NCBI RefSeq assembly: GCF_017654505.1
Contig: NC_054543.1
Location: 25,520,339 to 25,584,338 of the forward strand
Length of the DNA stretch: 64,000 nucleotides
From: Polyodon spathula
Lineage: Eukaryota > Chordata > Actinopteri > Acipenseriformes > Polyodontidae
Direction of reading: 5' to 3'
Made by a program: the position numbers and the translations under genes. Of this stretch, positions 43,576 through 56,590 are shown one piece after another; the stretch's first letter is position 1, and each line of letters starts with the position of its first letter. The notes below the pieces were generated by a model. That model did not search any database. It had not been told where the DNA came from and worked only from the letters and a program-made list of their open reading frames with translations.

Positions 43576-45812
43576 TTGATTTTGGCCTTTTAATTCACTT
43601 GTAATCCACTTTTAAAGTGACCAGTTGAAAAGGCAAACAACGTCAATGCTTGCATTTTATAACGCATACGAAGTTTCCCCAGAAACTGCCATTCTAGTTT
43701 ATTTTGTGTCTTTAATAAAAACGGTGGATGTCGCATCTTTTTGACCTGCAGTACTATCTGGTTTGTTTTCTCTCCTGCTTCTAACCTGACATCACCTCTC
43801 AGCCATATCCTGTCACACACCCACATATAGATGATGTATTGCTCGGCAGTCAAATCGCCAAAAGCTACACAAACATTCCATGTGAAATTGTCACAACATT
43901 TAGGAGTGCTGAGTGGGCCAATAGAGAAAGCAAAGCACTCCACATTCCAAGATATATGGTCACATCATTTTGTCCAAAAATAAAACCTTGAAAAATGTTT
44001 AAGATTAACATACTGATATAATACATACCTAATTTTAAGCCCTTTCTAATCCCTAAATCGTGTAGACTGTCTAACTGCACTGCTTTATTATTTTTTATAC
44101 TGCATTTTAAAGCACAGTATGCTGTGGGTTTTAGTGCTGGGAGCCTAAATAAAGATTATGCACACATGCTGAGAGAGAGGCAATTAGATGCCAATGACAT
44201 GATTAACATTCACCAAGCAGTTGATTTTATATTGAGTGAATAGGGATTTTTGTTATTATAATTTGTGGCTAATTCAATTAACCGTTGATTATTTTAAGTA
44301 GCACTGTACTAACCTCAATGCACATATATTTTAATAACCCCTTTCCTCCCCCTCAGGTCAGAGTACTGGTATGCAAATTCTTTAGTATTTCAGTGGCCAG
44401 ATAATTTGAATACTGAATTAAAGCTGAGTAAAGGCAGCCAGGTGACATTGGCAAGGTCCTCCCATGGATGAGGCTGCCAAAGTAAGGGCTTCGAACTGCT
44501 GCTTCCCCTGCTGGTCTGCAACCTTCAGATGTACAGTTTTAGAATGCACTGGTTTTAAGGGCAAATAAGTGTGAATGGAGAGATAATGTGACTTTGTTCT
44601 CCAATCTTATCAATAGCAGTGACACCCGAGCAGGAAAACTCATCTACTTTGTTAAGAAGTCAGCAGGTTTAAATACAGCAGATCCAGCTTTGGCTAAAAT
44701 ATTAATGACCCTAATTTTCACTAATCTGACAGTCAATGAAAGTGTCATCATTACTTTCCATTAAGGATGGATTTGAGTACACAGGATGAGCGCATGACTG
44801 AAAGCTGCTTAAACCTCTCCAGCAATAACTAGTAATAGCCTGTGCTGGTTTGGGGTAGAGTAGAAAAGTGATGGTCGACCTCAGAAACTGGTGGTCGACT
44901 AATCACACAGTTCAATTTCAAAGCAGCAGCAACATAGTAATATTTTGTGTATTTAAAGTGTATAGTAGTGACCTAGCACTGTCAAAATTTGTATGGAATT
45001 CAACTTTTAGATCTTTAATAAACTTTCAAATACATTTTCAAAATGAGTGATTTGTTTTACAATTACAAAGGTAACCTGTTGTGCTTTTAACTGACTTCAA
45101 TGGATTCTCTTCAGTTCTAGTTGCCATAGAAAAAGGGGTATATAGGGTAGATCAACATATGTCTTTATATTGGTAAGCACCATCACCATCTAGTGTCCAG
45201 TTGTGTATTGCCAACAATGCAATGGTAAAGTAGATGACAAGATGACACTTGGGGTAGATGTAAAGTGTTGCGGCTGTCGCAATAGTCGAAAACCAGTCGC
45301 AAACAAATCGGAAGTCTAGGGTGAAATGTAGTAAACATGTGCAATGTTGTTAGCGACTTTTTAGTGCTTTGCTGCAGCAGTTTTTCTTGAGGTACAACCT
45401 TAGTAGGTGAATATGTAATTATGGGCGTTCTTGTATACATTTGCAAAAAGGGGGTGGAGAGTTCTCAAATATTACAATGAGATGTACTAAAGCTGCCGAC
45501 AATTGTGACATTTACAATTAAGAACTTTTGAAAGCATGTTTTAAACAATCGCTTTGTGCTGGCATTTCCCAGTCCACTTTTTCTTGTGTGTTCCCAGTTG
45601 TGCTCAATGTATTTTTGAGACAAACACCCAAGTACCTAATTTTCACTAAAGTCAGGGTGTACTTACAACCCTTGAAAACAAATTTCTATGATATTTCTGG
45701 TTTTCCCAGCAATGACTGCACACATGTGCCACTAACCCCTCCAGCTCATTCTGAGCATCTGTATAGGTCCGTGATCTATTGTGTGTTAATTGCCTAGGCT
45801 ACTAAGTAGGCC
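43576..45812. other. No gene seen
   Basis: AT-rich. 44340-44540 contains GGTATGCAAATTCTTTAG (an octamer-like ATGCAAAT) and is the least repeat-like part. 45230-45440, with GTTGCGGCTGTCGCAATAG, could be part of a non-autonomous DNA transposon. Neither can be confirmed by eye. Confidence 0.35.
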
Positions 45813-45917
45813 CATACTAGATGCCCTCCTGAAAGCAATGTTCGTCTTTGCATACTGTGGATTCCTCCAGTGCAGCAAAATCACCTCCCTGACCAGGCTT
45901 TTGATCCTCTTCTGACC
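45813..45917 (+). pseudogene. Fragment of the same tyrosine-recombinase element as 14290-15302
   Basis: GATGCCCTCCTGAAAGCAAT, then CTGTGGATTCCTCCAGTGCA and AAATCACCTCCCTGACCAGG, match 14623-14730 closely. The coding segment is the box I region, again with GFLQCS instead of GFLRCS, so the arginine loss was probably present in the shared source copy. It runs into the repeat that holds the long (TA)n. Confidence 0.6.
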
Positions 45918-45963
45918 TTTACATGAGAGATCTTCATCTTCTGATTGGATTAAACTGCCTTTC

Positions 45964-46121
<158 letters not shown>

Positions 46122-47951
46122 GTCTTACATATTAATAATAACAGTATTAAAATAGGTAAAATGAATACAGAACAGAATGCATTGTATAGATGATGTTTAC
46201 GTTTAACGAAAAACTATGTTATTTTGATTCTTGCACCATTGCATGTATAAACATTATCTTTCGGGCACCCTATGCTGCAGCAAACCAGAACTCAACTCTT
46301 GCTATTTATTTGAACAATGTCGCACGACTCTCACAATATATGCTAGAAATCTTGCTAAGACGACAAAACAAATATTTAAATTTTTAAATTGCTTATTGGA
46401 TGATTCTTTGTCTTATACAGTAGGATTACAAAATGTTAGGAAAGTAAAGCAAAACAAGAAAATGTAACTTGAAGCTACTTACTCCACAACCTCACGCTCA
46501 CACACACACACACAAAATACATTTAAAAGCAAATAAGAAAGCCTGTATATTGAGCTTGACATTGTGCATATTGGACTGTAATGGAATGGAGAAGTGATGA
46601 AAGGATTAACTGGCCTTAATTAATCCAATGAATCAATCAAAGGCAACCTTGCTGCAGTATGTGATAGAGACACTTAATAAAAGACAGACAGCAGATTTAA
46701 TGAGTCACAAACAGGGGTGGAAGACATAGATTTTCATTGAGATTGACTTGAGTAACTGATTTGCCAGGAATATGACTTTTTCATTTAGTTCATTTACTTG
46801 TATGATTTTGATTCTTAATCTCCACTCCTCTAAATTCAGTGCTTCATCATTATAGTAATTTCAAAACACTATACGAATACTATGAAACAACCCTGTTCCC
46901 ATAGTACAAGCATAGCAAGGTGTGACAAAGCATTGTAAAGCATAATTACAAGCTGGCAAATCATGTTAAATCATGGAAATGTATAGTATAACTTGGGAAA
47001 AGTGCAAATTTACTGTAATAAAATTTTATAAGGGAAACAATAGTATGCATGGTATAGTACATTGAAGAAAGCAAAAGCAAAAATCCACATGACTTGGTTT
47101 CTTATAGTTTTACCTTTTTACTATACCACACTTGTTTTACATGGCTGCAGAACAGAAAAGTCTGTATACATACTGTATGATTAAGCAAAAACTGTGCTGA
47201 ATTTGTACTGCATGTTGTTCTAAAAGCCAACTCTCTGTGCAGTGTATTTAATAAACTAACCCACTTTGACTGTACAAGAGCCAAAGGCACTTACAAGTGA
47301 AACTTGCAGTCAAAAGTACATACTCTCTGTCATTCTCATGGACCGTCACCAAGTATTGCCTAGAGGGGAGCCCTGAGGCTGTTGTAGCCCTTCCTCACCT
47401 GAAGGAATTCACTGCAGAGAAGTAGTAGAACCTCCTTGCTTTGGTTATCCACAAATTCCGAACCAGCATTTCTCTGGAGGGTTCATTAGAAAACTGAGTG
47501 AGTGAATCAGAGGTTTCTGTGACAGCTGCTAGAGAGAGGAGATACTGAGCACTGTACTCTCTGGTACAGAGGACCAAGGACAACAGCTCAGTCTCATAGA
47601 ATATTTGAAAACCATTTCATCTTTTTTTTTCTTCTGGGAAATATTTGTCAGTTATACATCAGACGGTATAATGGCGTTTTTGGTTATCATCTACAATGTT
47701 CCTCTTTGGATTTCATTTTATGAATTAAGGAAAGCACCTAATCATAACTCGTACAGTAAAGCCAGTGTTATATTACATTTTTATTTGTTCAGTTATTTTC
47801 TCTTATCCCATATTTACCTGGGAATTGATACAGTCATATGGCAGTGAAAGTGTTCATTTTGATTGAACTTGACTGAAAGAATCAGATACCATAGCTGTGT
47901 ACAACCTGTAAAGACACTATTTCAAAGTGTATAGTCGGTACCATTGATGTG
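46122..47951. other. No gene seen
   Basis: AT-rich, with a short (CA)n at 46497-46514. No motif-bearing frame; element-free in appearance. Confidence 0.45.
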
Positions 47952-48475
47952 GTGTGACAAAGTGCCTACCCCTTGTGTGTATTTTATTATTTATGTATGT
48001 ATGCATTTATTATTATTATATAAGCATATTGTGTTTATGTGCGGATGGACCAAATCCATCCGACATGATTATTTATTATTTAAGATATCGGCGAAACACA
48101 GTGCATTTGTGTTTTGTTTATTTATTTAAAACCCTCATACAGAAGGTGACCATCTCTCAAGTTAATTAATTGATTAGTTGTTGCTAATCAGGAGATGGTC
48201 ATCTGTATAAAAACCTGCAGCTTTCTGTGCTACAGGACAGTGTCAGAGGCAAGACGTGTGTAAATTAACAGAGAAACAATTGCTATATCTAAAATATACT
48301 GTTTAGAATTGTTAGTGTTTGTTTTACTTTGGCCAGAGTGCCCTTACCCTTGTTTTGTGTGTTATTTTTTTTAATTGTTTATTTTGTTAATTATTAAATA
48401 AGAACACAGCGGCGCCGTTTTGCGCATACAACCATTGTTATTGTTTGATCCCCTGGTCTGATGGCACCAGCCACA
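47952..48475 (+). mobile_element. LTR fragment, right end unresolved
   Basis: Starts TGTGACAAAGTGCCTACCCC followed by TTGTGTGTATTTTATTATTT, nearly the same as the minus-strand start of the element ending at 20356. Contains GAAGGTGACCATCTCTC, GGAGATGGTCATC, a TATA-like GTATAAAAACC (near 48205) and an AATAAG/AAATAAG region (near 48398). GGTCTGATGGCACCAGCCACA (48455-48475) resembles the family 3' end, but no target duplication is seen, so the right limit is a guess. Confidence 0.55.
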
Positions 48476-48789
48476 CGCACCACTCAAGCCACCTGATCAA
48501 ATGGGATAAACGCCACCAGGAGCCGGACCAGGAAGGCAAAGTGCATTTTTTTTTGTTTGTTTTTGGATGGGAAAATAAAAGAAGATAAAAAAATATGGGA
48601 ACGCACGATAGAAGGCAGTAACAGTATATTTTAGATATAGACGACACTTCCCAGGGCAGCAGTGTGAGGTACCGCCATTATATTTTAATTGCTGATATCT
48701 CAGCCTCTGTTTGAGACAGAAAGACAAGAGCACCCGCACTAATACAAATGTTTGGACTTGCATATTGAGGCACAGTAATTTGTGTGACT
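48476..48789. other. Unclassified spacer
   Basis: No motif-bearing frame. It could be internal sequence of the preceding LTR element, but nothing shows this. Confidence 0.3.
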
Positions 48790-49016
48790 TTCTTTATTTA
48801 GCAAACACCTTTATCCAAAGCAACTTACAGAGACTAGGGTGTGTGAACTATGCATCAGCTGCAGAGTCACTTACAACATCTCACCCGAAAGACGGAGCAC
48901 AAGGAGGTTAAGTGACTTGCTCAGGGTCACACAGTGAGTCAATGAGTTAGCTGGGATATAAACTGTGCACCGCCTGGTTACAAGCCTTTTTCTTTAACCA
49001 CTGGACCACACAGTCT
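48790..49016 (-). mobile_element. tRNA-derived SINE, V-SINE type
   Basis: On the minus strand it starts TGTGTGGTCCAGTGGTTAAA (polymerase III A-box region) with a degraded B box (TTTATATCCCA where GGTTCAAATCCCA is usual). Then come CACTGTGTGACCCTGAGCAA and TCACTTAACCTCCTTGTGCT. It ends in a LINE-like tail, GTTGCTTTGGATAAAGGTGT followed by TTGCTAAATAAA. This head-body-tail structure is that of vertebrate V-SINEs, which borrow the reverse transcriptase of an L2-type LINE with the same 3' tail. Confidence 0.7.
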
Positions 49017-49019
49017 AGC

Positions 49020-50700
49020 ACCAGGGCCCAGTAAATTGTAGCTCCAGCACAGGCTGGGGGGTGGGGCTAAGATGGCTAAACACTTTGCGTGAATAGGTGA
49101 AGAAAAACTAATCATGTATATTATATGAAGGGCTTCTGATTTTCAGTTTTAACAGATAAAACACCCCGATACAAGAAAAAAAAAAAAAAAAAAAAAAATG
49201 AAATCAGTGGATAGCCAAAAAACACCAGAAAATCTGGGGAAATGATTAATCAATTCATGTTGACTTTACCTTTTTCCCATTAAAAAATAAAACCTACTAC
49301 AAAAATAATAATAAATACATTTCCCAGTGCTGCTGACTTGTGTCTATCATCGATTTGTTCTGAATACTTTAAACCCGCCTCAACTACTGAATGACAGAAC
49401 ATACCTACATTTGGAGACTCTGCTTATGAGATTATAATCAGGAATGGAGGCTTGTTAATGGGATTTAAAGCTGTATTACAGTTAAGATACAGAGGATTTC
49501 AAACAGAATTGTGGAGAAATGTAAAAGAAAATGCCTACACACAAAAACCCCAGAAGAATGTGCCCATGAATAGAAGACAGCAAAGAAGGTACAACTTAAG
49601 TGTGCAAGTACTGTCGAGTTACTATATATATTTTGACAGGAAAAAAAAGAAACGCTCAAGCGTTTTGGAAAGTAACCGAAAAAAATAATTTTATACAGTA
49701 TATATACAAAAAAAACCAAAAGCCCAGCAAAGTCGAAAACAGCTAAAAATGACCACCAAAAAATACAATTAATAAAAACCAAAAAATAGAAGCCCTAATT
49801 ATATATAAACCGGTGTCAGTGCTTAACACATATACACCTAGTGCTGTAACATGAATTTATGTCCTAGCATAACTTTCTGTTGTATGGAATTGCATATGTT
49901 CAATAGCATAATACAGACTTTGCAAGGGAGGAAGAGGTGATGGGCTGGCATTAGCATTCATAGAAACATGGATAGGAGGAATGGGAGCACTTTAAGAACA
50001 AGACACCCACACGACAAATGTATGACACAATGATATTGTCATCTGCAAAAATGGAAGTGTATGAAGTACGCTGTTATGAAACAGTGTTTACATGGGCGAG
50101 TGGAATGTGCTGTGTCATGTCAGTTTGAGAGGGCAGCACCAACAACACAGACCAACCAAGAGTTTTTCAATGTCATACTGGATGAGCATCAGAATACAGT
50201 TTAATGGGAGGGATGGCCTCACCGTCACAGTTGGGCTCTAAACGTTGTAATGTAATACCAGTATGTTTTGTATTCTCCATTGTTGTAGGACTATGCTGGC
50301 AGATAGCACACACATGCATACTGTAAATATCCATCCTTATGCAGTGCAGATGAATGACTCTTGTGTTATCTGCAGTTGTATCTTGTTCAACTTAACTGAC
50401 GATGGCTGTCTGTGTTTTCTTGTGTTTCCTTGCTCCTTACATTGCTTATAAGGGTGTGGGAGGTAATGCAGGGTTAGGGTTAAAAACCCTAACATCACAT
50501 TTCCCTATTTTTAATATCAAACTTAACTGATACATTAACAAAGTTGCATTTTGCAAATAATCATCAATTAGTAAAATGCAGTCCCTTGTTTAGATTTACA
50601 GCGAAGGTGCGTCCTCTTGCACTTGAATTTTTTGACATTCCTTGACTTGCGTAGTTATCAGACTGGAGAAGGCTACATTTCGATACATTTCATTTTTGTC
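49020..50700. other. No recognisable gene
   Basis: AT-rich with an (A)22 run at 49177-49198. 50275-50400 (ATGCTGGCAGATAGCACACA, CAGTTGTATCTTGTTCAACT) matches, inverted, 53225-53347 within the nearby LTR, so part of it is the same dispersed sequence. Confidence 0.4.
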
Positions 50701-51073
50701 ACTTAAGAACGTAAGGAAGTTTACAAATGGCCCTGTGAAAGGGTGGCTTGCAGTGGTAACGTCAAACCAGAAACACAGACTCGAAAACAAGGAATGGCGG
50801 GTGAAACTGAGGCACAGGGATGATCAGTATATTTATTAAATAATAAAAGAAATATTTAAACAAACATGAAATATACAAAACAAAAAGGCACGTTGGCCAA
50901 AGAAATAAACAATAATAGTAACTAAACAAGTATTGTGCTGGTTTTAACCAACATGTATAGCAATTCTTTATCTCTCCACTTTAGTTTTACCTACCAACTC
51001 CTCACTCGTTCTCCACTCTGAACCTTATCTCCTAATGAGCTTGGAGTGGGTCTTTTGTATCATTGCTGGGTCC

Positions 51074-53026
51074 TTAAAAAAAATATTCAGCGAATAAAGG
51101 CACTTTACAGAGCATTAAAAAAGGACCAAAAAGAAAGTACGCAGAAAGAGTACACAGAACTGCAAACGCAAGTCAAAAAGGAAGTTAGAAAGGCCAAGAG
51201 AGAAATAAAAATGAACATTGCTAAGGGAGCTAAAACCAATTCCAAAATGTTTTTCCAATATTACAACAGCAAGCGAACATTCAAAGAGGAGGTTAAATGT
51301 TTAAGAGATACAAATGGCAAAATCGTAGATGAAGAAAAAAAATAGCAAATATATTAAATGATTACTTTTCACAAGTTTTTACAAAGGAAGATACTGACAA
51401 CATGCCCCACATGTCATCCAGTTCCTATCCAGTTTTAAATAACTTTAGCATAACTGAGGCAGAAGTGTTAAAGGTACTAGGAGCTCTTAAAATAAACAAA
51501 TCCCCTGGGCCGGATGAGATCCTCCCAGTAGTACTCAAAGAAATGAAAGAAGTAATTTACAAACCGCTAACCAAGATCATGCATCAGTCTCTTGACACAG
51601 GGGTGGTACCGACAGACTGGAAAATTGCAAACATAATACCGATCCACAAAAAAGGAAACAAAACTGAACCAGGTAACTACAGACCAGTAAGCCTGACTTC
51701 TATTATATGCAAACTTATGGAAACTATAATAAGATCCAAAATGGAAAATTACCTATATGGTAACAGGGTACTGGGAGACAGTCAACATGGTTTTAGGAAA
51801 GGGAGATCGTGTCTAACTAACTTGCTTGATTTTTTTGAGGATGCAACATCGATAATGGATAATTGCAAAGCATATGACATGGTTTATTTAGATTTCCAGA
51901 AAGCTTTTGACAAAGTCCCGCACAAAAGATTAATTCTCAAACTGAACGCAGTTGGGATTCAAGGAAACGCATGTACATGGATTAGGGAGTGGTTAACATG
52001 TAGAAAACAGAAAGTACTGATTAGAGGAAAAACCTCAGAATGGAGTGTGGTAACCAGCGGTGTACCACAGGGATCAGTATTAGGTCCTCTGCTATTCCTA
52101 ATCTACATTAATGATTTAGATTCTGGTATAGTAAGCAAACTTGTTAAATTTGCAGACGACACAAAAGTAGGAGGAGTGGCAAACACTGTTGCAGCAGCAA
52201 AGGTCATTCAAAATGATCTAGACAAGATTCAGAACTGGGCAGACACATGGCAAATGACATTTAATAGAGAAAAGTGTAAGGTACTGCACGCAGGAAATAA
52301 AAATGTACATTATAAATATCATATGGGAGATACTGAAATTGGAGAAGGAATCTATGAAAAAGACCTAGGAGTTTTTGTTGACTCAGAAATGTCTTCATCT
52401 AGGCAATGTGGGGAAGCTATAAAAAAGGCTAACAAGATGCTCGGATACATTGTGAAAAGTGTTGAATTTAAATCAAGGGAAGTAATGTTAAAAATGTACA
52501 ATGCACTAGTAAGACCTCATCTTGAATATTGTGTGCAGTTCTGGTCACCTCGCTATAAAAAAGATATTGCTGCTCTAGAAAGAGTGCAAAGAAGAGCGAC
52601 CAGAATTATTCCGGGCTTAAAAGGCATGTCATATGCAGACAGGCTAAAAGAATTGAATCTGTTCAGTCTTGAACAAAGAAGACTACGTGGCGACCTAATT
52701 CAAGCATTCAAAATTCTAAAAGGTATTGACAGTGTTGACCCAAGGGACTTTTTCAGCCTGAAAAAAGAAACAAGGACCAGGGGTCACAAATGGAGTTTAG
52801 ACAAAGGGGCATTCAGAACAGAAAATAGGAGGCACTTTTTTACACAGAGAATTGTGAGGGTCTGGAATCAACTCCCCAGTAATGTTGTTGAAGCTGACAC
52901 CCTGGGATCCTTCAAGAAGCTGCTTGATGAGATTTTGGAATCAATAAGCTACTAACAACCAAACAAGCAAGATGGGCCGAATGGCCTCCTCTCGTTTGTA
53001 AACTTTCTTATGTTCTTATGTTCTTA
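51074..53026 (+). mobile_element. Inner CR1 copy, 5'-truncated
   Basis: Homology starts within the IKKNIQR-coding region at about 51074 and ends in the octamer tail TTCTTATGTTCTTATGTTCTT at ~53026. LTR sequence continues on both sides (GGGTCCTT before, AATTAACC after). A one-base loss in the A-run near 51342 shifts the frame (open frames 51046-51345 and 51402-52955). It is the youngest layer of the nest. Confidence 0.93.
51402..52955 (+). pseudogene. CR1 reverse transcriptase, frame broken upstream
   Basis: 517 codons from MPHMSSSSYPVLNNF to the C-terminal SISY, containing SPGPDE, IPIHKKGNKTEPGNYRP, GFRKGRSC, YLDFQKAFDKVPH, GVPQGSVLGPLLF and FADD. The linker region is in another frame because of the A-run deletion. 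The palm and thumb are uninterrupted; compared with 8000-10346 only a handful of residues differ (for example G/V near the start and L/M in KMYNALV). Confidence 0.88.
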
Positions 53027-53349
53027 ATTAACCATTAAACAATTACCTTATTAAGGCTCCAGCCGCATTCCCAGGAGCTTTACAGGGATGGGGATTCAAC
53101 CCCATCCACACTTTGAGAGCGGCTTTTTGCAGGTCTAAAACAGCAAACAATGACGGACAGCTCTTGTCCGTCTCCCCAACAAAATATATATATAGCAATG
53201 CAAGGGGCAAGGCAACACAAGCAAACACAGACAGCCATCATCAGTTAAGATGAGCAACATACAACTGCAGATAACACAAGAGTCATCCATCTGCACTTCA
53301 TAAGGATGGATATTTACAGTATGCATATGTGTGCTATCTGCCAACATAA

Positions 53350-53488
<139 letters not shown>

Positions 53489-54103
53489 GTGGGACACTCC
53501 GCCACAGGCCCATATTGCTTGCTTGGTTATTAGCAGCTTATTGGTCCCAGAATCTCATCAAGCAGCTTCTTGAAGGATCCCAGGGTGTCAGCCTCAACAA
53601 CATTACTGGGGAGTTGATTCCAGACCCTCACGATTCTCTGTGTAAAAAAAAGTGCCTCCTATTTTCTGTTCTGAATGCCCCTTTGTCTAAACTCCATTTG
53701 TGACCACTGGTCCTTGTTTCTTTTTTCATAGCAAGCTGAACAGAACTGAAGACATTATTCAATATTTTAGATTGTAAAGTTTTAACATTACTTCCCTTGA
53801 TTTAAATTCAACACTTTTCACTATATATCCAAGCATCTTGTTAGCCTTTTTTATAGCTTCCTCACATTGTCTAGATTTCATCAGTCAGGAATTGGAAGGA
53901 ACTCCCTACAGTTGACGGAAAGCACACTGGGAATAAAATGGGGCTAATCTATGACAGCCCAAGATTTATCCAAGTATTTACAAAGACTACTGATGCAACC
54001 CTTCAGCCCAACTGTTTCTCACTTATTGAGTGACGAGGGTAAATGGCTAGTAAACTACAATGAACACAGGGAACTTTAAAATCAGAAAAGTAAACAATGT
54101 ATA

Positions 54104-54547
54104 TGTGGCAGGCTGGCGAGTGGACAGAGGCCCAGAGACAGACTGCAGTTCAAAAAAATACTAATTTTATTATAAATAAACACAAAAATAAAGTGCACAA
54201 GGGCAAAACAAAAAGGTTCAAACACAAATAAAGCAAGACCAAAAGGCAAAACTTACAAAAAAATAAGGTTTCCAGGCTGGGCAATGCCTTCACTGGATTC
54301 AAAATTTCAAAAATACAAACAACCAACCAAAAACCACCAACCTATTTTCTCATCTCCCTCCCCTCAGATGATAAGTATAGGCCTCCTTTTATGTCAGGTG
54401 GCTGGGCGCTGATTGATCATTAATTAAGTTAATCATTTAATAAACTAATCAACCCCAGCATCATAATAATATAATAAACCCAGGCAGGTAGGGGAAATTA
54501 ACCCCATCCCTGCCAATTTCTAAACGGCAGAGCTTTGCTCTGCCACA
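54104..54547 (-). mobile_element. Solo LTR, inverted copy of the 31038 family
   Basis: 444 bp from TGTGGCAGGCTGGCGAG to GCAGAGCTTTGCTCTGCCACA minus its first base. Flanks GTATA (54099-54103) and GTGTA (54548-54552) differ at one base. On the minus strand it holds the family TATA region (TGACATAAAAGG near 54393) and polyadenylation signal (AATAAAATTAG near 54165). Slightly longer than the plus-strand copy because of A-rich insertions. Confidence 0.88.
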
Positions 54548-54552
54548 GTGTA

Positions 54553-56540
54553 TGAAAATCAAAAGGCTCTTTATGAGTACTTTGAGAAAATTCAGAATGA
54601 GGACAGTTCAACAATCTTATGGACTAACAAAGCTTCTGGGAGATAAAGATTTGCTTTTCTTTTTTAAGTTTCTTTCATTCTGCCATGCTTCACAACATCT
54701 TACAAAAGCAAAATTTGACTGCAGTAGCAATTAAACACTCTCTGGACAAATTCACTAAATCTGTGATAGCATTGGAAGAAAAGTTCCTGCAGAAGAAGCC
54801 AAAAACCCAAGCGAAACTGAACCACCAAAGGAAAGAATTTGATCAAACAATGCTGATGTAGCAAAGGAGGCATGTAACATTATGATTCTGTAGAGTAAAT
54901 CACTTGATATCACCTGATCTTATTGATCCTGAATGCTTCCATCAATTTAATGTGGCTTAACAACAAAGTTAAATGAGATGTTAATGTTTATAACTCAGCT
55001 TAATGTGATCCGGCTAGCCTATATGAGGTAACCGTAGCCCTTTTTGAGTAAATATATAAAGATTTAAAATATTTTTTCTCAGGGGGTGCAAGAGACAACA
55101 ATACATCTGGGACCTCTGGCACTGGACTTAGAGCATGGAAAGCTGCTTTCTAAGCCTGTGTACTGTAGTAACCATGGAGACTACAGGCGTTCTATATGCG
55201 CAAGAGGAGAGAGGAGGCTATGCAGTTTTTTGGGTTTTTTTGTGTGAACACTTGACTGTCAAAAAAAGTATGAGTTTGCCCAAAAAATGAGCAGGACTTG
55301 ATCGAAAGTTAGCAGGTATGAGCAATACTATAAAAATTATGTGTTCAAAACAATGATCACTATGACAAAGTGATATGAAAAATAAACTGTATTGTAATAA
55401 ATAGTAATAAATGCTGTATTGATAAAACAGTTTTATTTTTTGTTTATATAAAACCATTTGAATATTTAATTTTTTTCTCTTGTTCTCGCCACTAACTCTG
55501 TACCAGTACCAGGAGTTATTAACTCTGGTCCTCAGGGATCTCCAATCATCCAGGTTTTTGTTCCAACCAGCAAATAATTATTTTTATTAAAATCTATTGG
55601 TATGCATTACATATAGAATTCTCATGCCCTAGACTTTAGTATGAATTAGGACATTTAAATGTTTCAGTGTGATATTAAGCAGTATACATTTTAAAACAAA
55701 GTAAGTGCTGGTTAGATTAAAAACTTGGACCACTGGATCTCGCCAAGGACCAAAGATGAGAGTCCCTGTCTTAAGCAGTGACCTAACACCTGTTTTTCTG
55801 GACACTTTTTCTCTAAGGAGGGTGATGGGCATCCTAATGGACTAATTGTTAAACACATCAGTACAATAAACTGTGTAACATTGTCTGATTTAAACATATG
55901 TCTTGGTAATTACTTTGCTCTGTGCTATAATGTCTATATGAAGTTATTCATTGTTAAAAGCTTTGATATGTGCTGTGCTGTCTGGGTTAAACGTCTGCAT
56001 GCGGGAACAGTTTTTGTACAAATCTTGTCTGGTGCAAACCATTACTTAATCAATGCTTGCTACTGTGTTTATAATTGCAGTATTCATTACTTATCCCATC
56101 ACATCTACTATTCAAATTCTGTTGTTGCCATATGATTTAATCCTTCCTATTACACTATATGTTTTGTAAACAATCCTGCCTTGCCCAGTTTTCTTGATTA
56201 TGTCATGCTATCCTATTGCTTCTGGGATATATATTTTTCAGGTTTATTTATATTTCCATCACAAAATATTAGTTATTTGATGTTGCGTAAGGGTTGCTTT
56301 TGTTACAGCACACCATAGAGTTTAGTGCCCTTTCGTAAATGAGGCCCATAGTATCATACTTAGCTTGATTCATGGGTTTGTAGCAATCCTGAATTTCTAA
56401 AACGGTACTTTGTCGAAACGGACAGGTTTCATCAGTTATATTGTGTTGTCTGTAGCCGAAAAACAACTAGTGTATTTTGAGAAGTGAAAGCATGATTAGG
56501 ACGCAGTTGGTACAGCAGACTAGATGCACTATGATACTGG

Positions 56541-56541
<1 letters not shown>
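54553..56541. other. No gene seen
   Basis: AT-rich. 55505-55570 (AACTCTGGTCCTCAGGGATC, GGTTTTTGTTCCAACCAGC) resembles a dispersed hAT-like end common in fish. No motif-bearing frame. Confidence 0.4.

Positions 56542-56588
<47 letters not shown>
56542..56588. repeat. (CA)n microsatellite
   Basis: About 23 CA units ending at the Tc1-like terminus. Confidence 0.97.
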
Positions 56589-56590
<2 letters not shown>

